A program made the position numbers and the translations under genes. A DNA stretch of 64,000 bases from NCBI GenBank assembly GCA_902597795.1, contig CACJZA010000005.1, forward strand, positions 1 through 64,000, read 5' to 3'. How positions within the stretch are numbered: the stretch's first letter is position 1; the number at the start of each line of letters is the position of its first letter. Positions 40,716 to 49,760 of this stretch are shown here, one piece after another. The notes under the pieces were generated by a model that did not search any database, was not told the origin of the DNA, and saw only the letters and a program-made list of their open reading frames with translations. The stretch is from an uncultured Alphaproteobacteria bacterium. Its GTDB lineage: Bacteria; Pseudomonadota; Alphaproteobacteria; HIMB59; GCA-002718135.

Positions 40716-42317
40716 CTAACTAACGGTACTTTTTATTTGGTCGTAAGCTTTTTCAGCAATCATAATAGTCGTTGCATTTAAATTAGCACTAACAATATCT
40801 GGCATTACAGAAGCATCAATAACTCTTAAATTTTGAATTCCATGAACCCTTAAGTTTTGGTCTACAACTGAAGTTTTGTCCTCACCCATTTTATTTGTGC
40901 ATGACGGATGATATGCAGATTCAGATGTATTTTTAATAACTTCATCTAATTCGTTTTGATTAGATACATTCTTCCCAGGCCTAATTTCAGTGCCAACATA
41001 TTCTTTTAGTGCTTTTTGAGATAATATTTTTTTAGCAATTCCCACACCTTCTCTCATTTGTTTTAAATCGTCTTCATGCTTAAGATAATTAAATTGTATT
41101 TTAGGATCTTCTTTATAGTTATTTGTTTTAATTTTAACAAACCCCCTACTTTTTGGTCTATTTGGACAAACATGAAATTGAAAAGCTTCAAAATTAGGAT
41201 TTTCTAAACCATGATTAATAACTAAGTATGGAAAAAAATGAAATTGTAAGTTTGGATGATTATATGATTTGTCAGATTTAACAAACCCTCCTAACTCTAA
41301 GTGTGAGTTTGCTAACCTACCTTTTTTAAACAAAAACCATTTTGATCCCTCAATTGCTTGATAGAGAAAATTTGTTGCTAAAGAATGCAATGTTTCATTT
41401 TTTTTTGATTTATATTGAATATACATCTCTAAATGATCTTGTAAATTTTCTCCCACCCCAACTAAATTATTAATTACCTCTATTCCCAAGCTTTTAAGAT
41501 GTTTTTCATTACCTATTCCGGATAATTGAAGAATTTTGGGAGAATTAATTGAACCTGCACAAAGTATAACTTCTTTATTGGCTAAATAATTATTGGTTAT
41601 ATTTTTTTTAATCGTTTCAACACCAATTGCAGTTTTATTTTTAAAAAGAATTTTTTTAACATCAATATTATTTATTATTCTTAGATTTTTTCTATTTTGG
41701 ATTGGCTCTAAATATGCTTTAGCAACACTTTGTCTGACACCGTTGTTTATTGTTACATCAAAAGTTCCAAAACCTTCATTATCAATATTATTAGAGTCAT
41801 TAAATATTTTATATCCAGCTTCTTGTGCAGCTTCTAAAACTTTTTTAAATAAAGGATATTTTTTATCTATGTTTGATTTATTTACTTTTAATGGTCCCTC
41901 TTTACCTCTTTCATTACTATTATGAGACCAAGTTTCTAATTTTTTAAAAAAAGGTACAACTTTTTCATATGACCAATCAGTTAAACCACTTGAAGACCAT
42001 CTATCAAAATCTTCTTTATGACCTCTAGCAAAAACCATGCCGTTATGTGAAGAACATCCTCCAATCATTTTACCTCTTGGACAATATAAAGATCTATTAT
42101 TTAAAAATGGCTCAGGCTCAGTATAATATTTCCAATTATACTTTGGGTCATGCATTGCATATAGAAGTGCACTTGGCATATCAACCTTCCATGTTTTACT
42201 GGATGGGCCAGCTTCTAATAAAATTACAGAATTTTTTGATTGTGAAGACAATCTGTTAGCTAAAACACAACCTGCTGACCCTGCTCCCACAATGATGTAG
42301 TCAGCGTTGTTATCCAC
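40716..42317 (-). CDS. GMC-family oxidoreductase (choline/alcohol dehydrogenase-like)
   Basis: DYIIVGAGSAGCVLANRLSSQSKNSVILLEAGP, GKMIGGCSSHNGMVFARGHKEDFDRW, AYHPSCTNKMG, VIDASVMPDIVSANLNATTIMIAEKA. Confidence 0.92.
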   Translation of the reverse strand: MDNNADYIIVGAGSAGCVLANRLSSQSKNSVILLEAGPSSKTWKVDMPSALLYAMHDPKYNWKYYTEPEPFLNNRSLYCPRGKMIGGCSSHNGMVFARGHKEDFDRWSSSGLTDWSYEKVVPFFKKLETWSHNSNERGKEGPLKVNKSNIDKKYPLFKKVLEAAQEAGYKIFNDSNNIDNEGFGTFDVTINNGVRQSVAKAYLEPIQNRKNLRIINNIDVKKILFKNKTAIGVETIKKNITNNYLANKEVILCAGSINSPKILQLSGIGNEKHLKSLGIEVINNLVGVGENLQDHLEMYIQYKSKKNETLHSLATNFLYQAIEGSKWFLFKKGRLANSHLELGGFVKSDKSYNHPNLQFHFFPYLVINHGLENPNFEAFQFHVCPNRPKSRGFVKIKTNNYKEDPKIQFNYLKHEDDLKQMREGVGIAKKILSQKALKEYVGTEIRPGKNVSNQNELDEVIKNTSESAYHPSCTNKMGEDKTSVVDQNLRVHGIQNLRVIDASVMPDIVSANLNATTIMIAEKAYDQIKSTVS

Positions 42318-43099
42318 TAATTCATTCTTTCAGTATTTCCATCAACAGTCATGATTTGACCAGATATATTTTCTGATGCATCACTTAATAAAAATAAAGC
42401 CATTGATGCAATATCTTCTTTTTCTACAAATGTTTTTAATGAAACCATTGACTCTAATTCTTTTCTTACTTTATTGCTTGTTGATTTAATTAATTTAGCT
42501 TTTGCATTTATTACTTTGTCCATCCTATCACCATTCACTGAACCTGGACAAATTGCATTTACTCGTATTTTAAATTTTCCTAATTCAACAGCTAATGTTT
42601 TAGTTAATCCAATTATTGCCCATTTACTAGATGTGTAAGGAGATCTTTGAGCATAACCAAACAAACCAGCAGTTGAAGATAAATTGATAATTGATGCTTT
42701 TTTAGATTTTTTTAAGAATGGTATAGCAAATTTGGTAAAGTAAAAATGTGAACTAAGATTTGTTTTGATTGTTTGATCCCATTCATCAATTGAAATATTC
42801 TGAAGATACTTTGTAGGCCCTGCAATACCAATATTATTTATTAATCCATCTATTTTTTTTAACTTATTTAGTGAAGTAAAATATTCTTTTATATCTTTTG
42901 GATTTGTACAGTCTAAGTGTTGAGCAAATATTTTATTATGATATTTTTTATTTGAATTTATTTTATCAATTTTTGATTTATTTAAATCAGATAAATGTAC
43001 CTTACCACCTGAATTAATTATCTTATTTGCTATAGCAAAACCTAAACCATCCGCACCAGCAGATATAACATAATTTTTTTTACTCAGATTGATTTTCAT
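42317..43099 (-). CDS. SDR family oxidoreductase
   Basis: VISAGADGLGFAIANKIINSGGKVHLSDL, GLINNIGIAGP, YTSSKWAIIGLTKTLAVELGKFKIRVNAICPGSV. Confidence 0.92.
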   Translation of the reverse strand: MKINLSKKNYVISAGADGLGFAIANKIINSGGKVHLSDLNKSKIDKINSNKKYHNKIFAQHLDCTNPKDIKEYFTSLNKLKKIDGLINNIGIAGPTKYLQNISIDEWDQTIKTNLSSHFYFTKFAIPFLKKSKKASIINLSSTAGLFGYAQRSPYTSSKWAIIGLTKTLAVELGKFKIRVNAICPGSVNGDRMDKVINAKAKLIKSTSNKVRKELESMVSLKTFVEKEDIASMALFLLSDASENISGQIMTVDGNTERMN

Positions 43100-43366
43100 T
43101 TATTGAATATTATCTATCTCTTTTTTAGAAATATATCCAATAGTTTTACCTTTATTGTCAGTAACTACTATTGTTAAATTATCTTGGAGAATTTTATTTT
43201 TAAAATTTTTTAGTTTTACATTTTGATTTACTTTGTAAATAGAACCTAATGTTAAATTATCTTTATTAAAATTGTTCTCAATTATCATTATATTTTTTGC
43301 TTCTAGATTATCTATTCTATTTTCTTTGCTAGAAAAAAAATTAAGTAAAAATTTAAATATATTCAT
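43100..43366 (-). CDS. Small hypothetical protein, possibly half of a CBS domain
   Basis: 88 aa; 'LTIVVTDNKGKTIGYISKKEI' resembles the second strand-helix of a CBS motif; abuts the SDR gene. Confidence 0.5.
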   Translation of the reverse strand: MNIFKFLLNFFSSKENRIDNLEAKNIMIIENNFNKDNLTLGSIYKVNQNVKLKNFKNKILQDNLTIVVTDNKGKTIGYISKKEIDNIQ

Positions 43367-43385
43367 TATTTAAAATATAGATTTA

Positions 43386-44999
43386 CTAGGAAGATCTTTT
43401 GTTCAGAAGATTGGTTAACCAATCAGGATCCATTTCTGGAACTGAAGACAATAAAAGTTCTGTATAATCAGGATATGGTGGGTTCAAAATTTTACTTTTC
43501 AAACCCTGTTCCACTACCTCACCTTGATACATAACAACTATTTCATCTGAGATTGCTTTAACCGTTGCTATATCATGGGTTATAAAAATATAAGTAACAC
43601 CAAGCTCTTTTTGTAATTTTTGGAGTAATTTTAATATTCCTTCTTGAACAATTTGATCTAGTGCTGATGTTACTTCATCACAAATAATTAAATCTGGATT
43701 AGCCGCTAAAGCTCTTGCAATGCATATTCTCTGTTTTTGACCTCCAGATAATTCAGATGGTAATCTATCTAAAAAAGTTTCATCTAGCTCAATCATTTTT
43801 AATAATTCAATAACTTTTGCTTCTCTTTCTTTACCTTTTATACCTTGATAAAATTCTATTGGCCTTCCTATTATTTCATCAACAGTTTGACGCGGGTTCA
43901 TTGCGGTGTCAGGCATTTGGAAAATAATTTGAATTTTTCTTAATTCTTCTTTTGATCTTTGTTCAAGTTTTTGAGATAATTTTTTTCCATCAAATATTAT
44001 TTCACCTTTTGTTTGTGGAAGTAACCCTGTAATTACTCTTGCTGTAGTAGATTTTCCAGAACCACTCTCTCCAACTATAGCGACTGTTTTACCCTTTGGA
44101 ATATCAATAGAAACATTATGTAGAACCTTTGATGATCCATATGCCGCATCAATATTTTTTATTGATAGAATATAATCTTGATTTGTTTCTTCTGGTTTTA
44201 TTAACGATCTTACCGACCAAAGAGATTTAGTATATTCTTCTTTTGGGTTAGATAGCATATCTCTTGTTTCAGCTTCTTCAACTTCTTCACCGTATCGTAG
44301 AACCTTAATTCTATCGGCCATTTGAGCAACTACTGCTAAATCATGGGTAATATAAATTGCTGCTGTATTAAATTTATCTACTATAGATCTCATAGCAGAT
44401 AATACTTCTACTTGAGTAGTTACATCTAAGGCAGTTGTTGGTTCGTCAAAAATAATTAGTTCAGGTCTTGGTGACATAGCCATTGCAGTCATTATTCTTT
44501 GCAGTTGACCACCTGATACTTGGTGTGGGTATCTATCTCCTATATTTTCCGCATCTGGAAGTTGTAGTGATTCATAAAGTTTAATAGCATCTTTTTTTAA
44601 TACATCCGTGGGATTTATCTTTAATCTATTAGCAGCACTTATTGTTTGGTCCATTAATCTATGAGCAGGATTAAAAGATGCTGCTGCTGATTGAGCAACA
44701 TAAGAAATTTTAGTCCCCCAAATTTTTCTCTTTTCAAATTCTGTTAGTTTTGCGAGATCTATTCCATTGAAATTAATTTCTCCCTTTATAATCTTACAAC
44801 CTGGTTGAGTATAGCCCATTGCAGCTTTACCCATGGTCGATTTTCCAGCACCACTCTCTCCTATTAATCCTAGTATCTCGCCTCTGTATAAAGTCAAATC
44901 TACACCTTTTAAAATTTTATGCCATCTCTCATCTGAAAATCCATCAATGTGAATGTTTTTCATCTCGAGTAGAAGTTCTTTTGATTTATTTGACGTCAT
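43386..44999 (-). CDS. Peptide/opine-type ABC transporter ATPase, fused double ATP-binding domains (DppDF/YejF-like)
   Basis: Two Walker A motifs (GESGAGKSTMGKAAMG, GESGSGKSTTARVITG) and two ABC signatures (VSGGQLQRI, LSGGQKQRICIARAL). Confidence 0.93.
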   Translation of the reverse strand: MTSNKSKELLLEMKNIHIDGFSDERWHKILKGVDLTLYRGEILGLIGESGAGKSTMGKAAMGYTQPGCKIIKGEINFNGIDLAKLTEFEKRKIWGTKISYVAQSAAASFNPAHRLMDQTISAANRLKINPTDVLKKDAIKLYESLQLPDAENIGDRYPHQVSGGQLQRIMTAMAMSPRPELIIFDEPTTALDVTTQVEVLSAMRSIVDKFNTAAIYITHDLAVVAQMADRIKVLRYGEEVEEAETRDMLSNPKEEYTKSLWSVRSLIKPEETNQDYILSIKNIDAAYGSSKVLHNVSIDIPKGKTVAIVGESGSGKSTTARVITGLLPQTKGEIIFDGKKLSQKLEQRSKEELRKIQIIFQMPDTAMNPRQTVDEIIGRPIEFYQGIKGKEREAKVIELLKMIELDETFLDRLPSELSGGQKQRICIARALAANPDLIICDEVTSALDQIVQEGILKLLQKLQKELGVTYIFITHDIATVKAISDEIVVMYQGEVVEQGLKSKILNPPYPDYTELLLSSVPEMDPDWLTNLLNKRSS

Positions 45000-45906
45000 C
45001 TTTTAATCCGCTAGTAATGTAAAGATACCAATCAACAACAAAATTAATTGATACACAAAGTAAAGCAATGGCAGCAGCTGGAATTAATGGTGTTAAGCCT
45101 GCTGTTATATCATATTGAGCATATTGGATAAGTATTGCATTTTCCCTTACCATTGATGCCCAATCTGCTGAAGGGGGTTGAATGCCAATTCCTAAAAAAC
45201 TTAAACTAGATATTGTAAAAATTATAAATATGAACCTTAAACCAAACTCAATAATCAAAGGTGAAGCTATATTAGGAAGTATTTCTTTGAAAATAATGTA
45301 TGATAAATTTTCACCTCTTAACCTCGCTACTTCTACATATTCTAGAACAACTTGACCAACAGCAACTGATCTTGATATTCTAAAAAATCTAGTTGACTCC
45401 AAAATTCCTAAAATGACAATTAAATTAAAATTAGTAGGTCCAAAAACCGATAAAAGTATAAAAGTAAAAATCATTACAGGTATAGCCATCAGAGTATCGA
45501 CTATTCTACTTAATAATTGATCCAAATACTTTCTATCTAGAGCAGCTATAATTCCCAATACCGTTCCAATTCCTAAAGCAATAAATGCAGCTAACAAACA
45601 AATACCAATTGTATTTCTTGCAGCATAAATAATTCGTGAAAATATATCCCTTCCAATTTGGTCGGTGCCAAATATATGTCCATCACCCCAAGGTGCATAA
45701 GCAACAGGAAATATTTCTGCTTCTCCATGTGGAGCAATTAAAGGAGCAAATATTGCAGCAAAAAAATATATAAACAATACAACCATACCAAACCAGGCTG
45801 AGATTGGAGCTTTTGATAAGGCAATTTTTAATCTTTCTAATCTAGTTCTTCTTTTAATTAAATTTGCAACTTCACTTTTTGCAGAATATGATAAATTTTC
45901 GTTCAT
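44986..45906 (-). CDS. Peptide/opine-type ABC transporter permease (DppC-like)
   Basis: PWGDGHIFGTDQIGRDIFSRIIYAARNTIGI; EAA loop ARLRGENLSYIIFKEILPNIASPLIIEFGLR. Confidence 0.92.
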   Translation of the reverse strand: MNENLSYSAKSEVANLIKRRTRLERLKIALSKAPISAWFGMVVLFIYFFAAIFAPLIAPHGEAEIFPVAYAPWGDGHIFGTDQIGRDIFSRIIYAARNTIGICLLAAFIALGIGTVLGIIAALDRKYLDQLLSRIVDTLMAIPVMIFTFILLSVFGPTNFNLIVILGILESTRFFRISRSVAVGQVVLEYVEVARLRGENLSYIIFKEILPNIASPLIIEFGLRFIFIIFTISSLSFLGIGIQPPSADWASMVRENAILIQYAQYDITAGLTPLIPAAAIALLCVSINFVVDWYLYITSGLKDDVK

Positions 45907-46868
45907 TTTGGATATAATAATCTTGGGTTAGAAATAATTCCGATCAAGTCAGCAATTAAATTTAATATTACATATGTTGATGCAAAAATTAATGCGCAAG
46001 CTTGTACAACAGGTAAATCTCGATTATAGACTGATCCGACCATCAACCTACCAATACCTTGATAGTTAAAAACATATTCAACAACAACTGAGCCAATCAA
46101 CATATAAGCTAAGTTTATTGCGATTACTTGAGAAATAGGTGCCCAAGCATTTGGAAGTGCGTGTTTAACAATTACCTCGTATCTAGAAGCTCCCGATAAT
46201 TTTGCCATTTCAATATATTCACTAGATAAGATATTTATTATCGCTGACCTTGTCATTCTCATCATGTGACCCATGGTAATTAATGTCAAAGTAAAAACTG
46301 GAAGTGCAGTCCTGTAAAATCTTTCAGCCAAAGTTGTATCCTCATCTACAGTAGAAATTGTTGGAAACATTGGAAATAGAGTTGCTAGTAAAAGAATAAA
46401 AATATAGGCTGTAAAAAATTCTGGTGAAGATACGGTTACTAAGCTAACTCCAGTTGCTGACCTATCATAATAAGAGTTTCTGTATAATGCTGCTGAGATA
46501 CCTAAGATTAAAGATAGAGGAATAGCCAACATGGCGGCAACCCCTGTTAAAAATAATGTATTCTTTAACCTGGGGACAATTAAACCAACAACTTCTCTAG
46601 ACCTATCACCTTGATCCCCTTGAACTTTAGATCTTCCAGAGAAAGAACTACCAAAATCACCTTGAAAAACATTTCCTAACCAATCAAAATATCTTGTTAC
46701 TGGAGGTTTATCTAAACCCAATTCTGCTCTTAGAGCTTTTACTGCAGATTTAGTTGCACTTTGTCCTAATATTTCAGTAGCAAAGTCTCCCGGTAAAAAA
46801 GAGAATGTACTAAATATGATCACAGAAAATGCAAAAACTGTAACTAGACCAAGACTAAGCCTTAACAA
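45903..46868 (-). CDS. Peptide/opine-type ABC transporter permease (DppB-like); true start may be further upstream
   Basis: RLSLGLVTVFAFSVIIFSTFSFLPGDFATEILG ... AKLSGASRYEVIVKHALPNAWAPISQVIAINLAYMLIGSVVVEYVFNYQGIGRLMV. Confidence 0.9.
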   Translation of the reverse strand: MLRLSLGLVTVFAFSVIIFSTFSFLPGDFATEILGQSATKSAVKALRAELGLDKPPVTRYFDWLGNVFQGDFGSSFSGRSKVQGDQGDRSREVVGLIVPRLKNTLFLTGVAAMLAIPLSLILGISAALYRNSYYDRSATGVSLVTVSSPEFFTAYIFILLLATLFPMFPTISTVDEDTTLAERFYRTALPVFTLTLITMGHMMRMTRSAIINILSSEYIEMAKLSGASRYEVIVKHALPNAWAPISQVIAINLAYMLIGSVVVEYVFNYQGIGRLMVGSVYNRDLPVVQACALIFASTYVILNLIADLIGIISNPRLLYPK

Positions 46869-47059
46869 AATTGTTCTAAATATTGGATGAATTCTACTAA
46901 TATTACCCTCCTTAAAGATACAATTTTAATTCTTAAAGTTTTGTCTAAATTAGGTCAACATGTAAGCTAAAATTAATAATTTATACGTTGAATTTAAACG
47001 TTATATATGTTTTTATATATTAACTTAAGTTTGTTTTTTGTTAAATTTCTAGAAATTAT

Positions 47060-47084
47060 GAACAAAAATCTTAGGTTTTTGTTC
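47060..47084 (+). promoter_or_regulatory. 9-bp perfect inverted repeat just upstream of the SBP ribosome-binding site
   Basis: GAACAAAAA-TCTTAGG-TTTTTGTTC, 8 nt before AAGGGAGGAC-AA-ATG. Confidence 0.65.
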
Positions 47085-47102
47085 AATTATAAGGGAGGAC
47101 AA

Positions 47103-48731
47103 ATGAAAAATAAGAAAATAGACAAATACATTGAAGAACAGTCTTCAAAGCTAACAAAAGGGCTTATTGATAGAAGACAGTTCATGATGTCTGTCCTTGC
47201 TACTGGGGTCACGCTACCAATTGCATTATCATTAGCAGATAAAGCAGTTGCAGCTACACCAAAAAAAGGTGGACATTTAAGATGGGGTAATAGTGCAGCA
47301 GATGCAACTGATACTCTTGATCCAGCAACTTATCAGAGCTCATTTATGCAAGCTACTGCTTGGTCATATCAAAACTGTCTAACTGTTGTTGATTCAGATC
47401 ACACAATTGTTGGAGAGCTTGCTGAGTCAATTGAATCAGATGATGCTCAAACTTGGGTATATAATCTTCGCAAAGGTGTTGAATTCCATAATGGTAAATC
47501 AATGACAGCAGAAGATGTTGTGCTCAACTATCAGTATCATATGAATCCAGATACTGCTTCGGCAGCAGGTGGACTGTTATCTCAAATTGAAACAGTTTCT
47601 GCTGATGGAAATGACAGAGTTATTTTTAAGCTAAAAGGTGCAAATGCCGATTGGCCTGCAATAACTACTGACTATCATATTATGATTAAACCAACAAAAG
47701 ATGGAGTTGTTGATGCTCAATCAACGATTGGAACTGGTCCATATATTATGGATGAATTCAATCCTGGTGTTGGTGCAAAATTTGGAAAAAGAAATCCAAA
47801 TTATTTCAAAGGTGATAGTGTTGCACACTTTGATTCAGTTGAAGTAATTGGTATTAATGATCCTGCTACTAGACAAGCAGCATTATTAAACGGTGAAATT
47901 GACTGGATGAATGGTGTTGATCTTAGAACTGCTAATCTATTGACTAGAAATCCTAGTGTAGAAATTACAGCAGCTTCTGGTTACGCTCACTATACAGCTC
48001 CAATGAGATTGAATGTTCCACCGTTTGATAACTTTGATGTGCGTATGGCAATGAAGTTTGCAATCAAAAGACAGGAAATTGTTGATAAGATTATGCTTGG
48101 ATATGGTACTGTTGGTAATGATCATCCGATCTCTACTGCTCACCCATACCACAATAGCGCTTTAGAGCAGAGAGAATTCGATGCTGATAAAGCTGCTTAT
48201 CACTGGAAAAAATCTGGAATAAGTGGACCAATTGAAATTAGTACTTCTGAGGTTCCTTATGCAGGATGTACAGATGCAACTAACTTGATAGCAGCATCTG
48301 CTCAAGAATGCGGTATCGATCTTCGAGTAAAAAAAGAACCTGAAGATGGTTACTGGAGTAACGTATGGAACACTAAAGGTTTCAGTATGAGTTCTTGGGG
48401 TGGAAGACCTACAGAGGATATGATGTGGTCTGCTGCATTCACTGATGATACTGAGTGGAATGAAGCTGCTTGGGGTAATCTAGTTCAAACTGATTCAACT
48501 GTTCGTTTCAATGAACTTGTTAGATCTGCTAGATCAGAACTTGATGCGGAAAAAAGAAAATCAATGTACTGGGAAGCACAAGCTCTTTGTAACTACGATG
48601 GTGGTGCAATTGTTTATGCATTTAACCAATATGTTGGTGCTGGTTCTAAAAAACTTGCTCACGGAGAAGATGTTGCTGGTAACTGGGAAAGTGATGGTAA
48701 CAAACTTTCCGAACGTTGGTGGTTTGCATAA
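47103..48731 (+). CDS. ABC transporter substrate-binding protein, family 5 (Dpp/Opp type), Tat-like signal
   Basis: Start placed at MKNKKIDKYIEEQ after SD GGGAGG; LIDRRQFMMSVLATGVTLPIALSLADKAVA signal; SBP_bac_5 features. Confidence 0.92.
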   Translation: MKNKKIDKYIEEQSSKLTKGLIDRRQFMMSVLATGVTLPIALSLADKAVAATPKKGGHLRWGNSAADATDTLDPATYQSSFMQATAWSYQNCLTVVDSDHTIVGELAESIESDDAQTWVYNLRKGVEFHNGKSMTAEDVVLNYQYHMNPDTASAAGGLLSQIETVSADGNDRVIFKLKGANADWPAITTDYHIMIKPTKDGVVDAQSTIGTGPYIMDEFNPGVGAKFGKRNPNYFKGDSVAHFDSVEVIGINDPATRQAALLNGEIDWMNGVDLRTANLLTRNPSVEITAASGYAHYTAPMRLNVPPFDNFDVRMAMKFAIKRQEIVDKIMLGYGTVGNDHPISTAHPYHNSALEQREFDADKAAYHWKKSGISGPIEISTSEVPYAGCTDATNLIAASAQECGIDLRVKKEPEDGYWSNVWNTKGFSMSSWGGRPTEDMMWSAAFTDDTEWNEAAWGNLVQTDSTVRFNELVRSARSELDAEKRKSMYWEAQALCNYDGGAIVYAFNQYVGAGSKKLAHGEDVAGNWESDGNKLSERWWFA

Positions 48732-48747
48732 AATTTTAATTTTCTTT

Positions 48748-48769
48748 GTGGCGCATTTAAATGCGCCAC
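48748..48769 (+). terminator. Hairpin/terminator downstream of the SBP gene
   Basis: Perfect 22-nt palindrome GTGGCGCATTTAAATGCGCCAC followed by ATTATTT. Confidence 0.65.
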
Positions 48770-48795
48770 ATTATTTCTACTAATCTTCCAAAAAA

Positions 48796-49719
48796 ATGTT
48801 TTTAAAAAATAAGAAATACCTCTTTGATGGAGGTTCCGGTCAAACTTTAATGGAAATGGGTTTAAAGACAACAGGTGATCTTTGGTCTGCAAAAGCTTTA
48901 TTAAATGAAAATAATCACCCAATGGTCGTAGAAATGCATAAAAATTTTATAAATGCAGGATCAGAATTAATCGTTACTTCAAATTTTAGTGTTAGAAGAA
49001 GACTATTAAAAAAATATAATTTACTTGATAGATTTGAATTTGGAATACGATCTGCTGGAGCACTGGCATTAAAAGCAAAAAATGAAAGTGATAAAAAAGT
49101 TATTGTTGCAGGCTCATTGCCAAATCAAGGTAATACATATTCCCCAATACATTTTGAAACTGATGAAACCATGTTTAATTATTTTCATGAAATTGCAAAA
49201 ATATTAAAAGATTACGTCGACATTTTTTACTTAGATGTTTTGTGTTCTATCAAAGAAATAAAAATTGCTTTAGAAGCTTCAAAAGAATTTAATAAACAAG
49301 TTCTTGTAGGTGTACACTTACGTTATGATGGCAAATTACCATCTGGAGAAAGTCTTGATGAACTTTTTGAAATTATTCAAAAATTTAATTGCTGTGGCAT
49401 AGTATCTGCCTGCGTATCACCAGAAATCGTTAATTTGAGTATTCCTATGTTTAATAAACAAAAGCTTCCTTTTGGTTATAAAATGAATTTATTTAAAGAA
49501 TTGCCTACGAGTAATAAAGAAAAATTTAATTCAGAAGGTTTTGAAGGACATTATGATTATATTGATCCCGTTGAGTTACTTGGAACTCGAAATGAAGAAT
49601 TTGGAGAAGAAAAATATAAAAAGTTTGTTTTAAATTCTTTAAATGCAGGTGTTACTCTAGTTGGTGGATGCTGTGAAGTAAAGCCACGACATATTGAAGC
49701 TATTAAGAATTTATTTTAA
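48796..49719 (+). CDS. Homocysteine S-methyltransferase family protein
   Basis: LFDGGSGQTLMEMGL, FINAGSELIVTSNFSV, C-terminal zinc motif VGGCCEVKPRHI. Confidence 0.88.
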   Translation: MFLKNKKYLFDGGSGQTLMEMGLKTTGDLWSAKALLNENNHPMVVEMHKNFINAGSELIVTSNFSVRRRLLKKYNLLDRFEFGIRSAGALALKAKNESDKKVIVAGSLPNQGNTYSPIHFETDETMFNYFHEIAKILKDYVDIFYLDVLCSIKEIKIALEASKEFNKQVLVGVHLRYDGKLPSGESLDELFEIIQKFNCCGIVSACVSPEIVNLSIPMFNKQKLPFGYKMNLFKELPTSNKEKFNSEGFEGHYDYIDPVELLGTRNEEFGEEKYKKFVLNSLNAGVTLVGGCCEVKPRHIEAIKNLF

Positions 49720-49760
49720 AATTTTTTTTTAATTATTTTGTGATAAGTTAAGTATTTTTT

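Noticed and set aside
41593-41925. 110-aa ORF opposite the GMC oxidoreductase
   Set aside because: Antisense to a well-supported CDS; low-complexity hydrophobic translation.
48511-48922. Overlapping ORFs 48511-48783 (+) and 48659-48922 (-) across the SBP/methyltransferase junction
   Set aside because: They read through the palindromic terminator and overlap two solid genes; no motifs.
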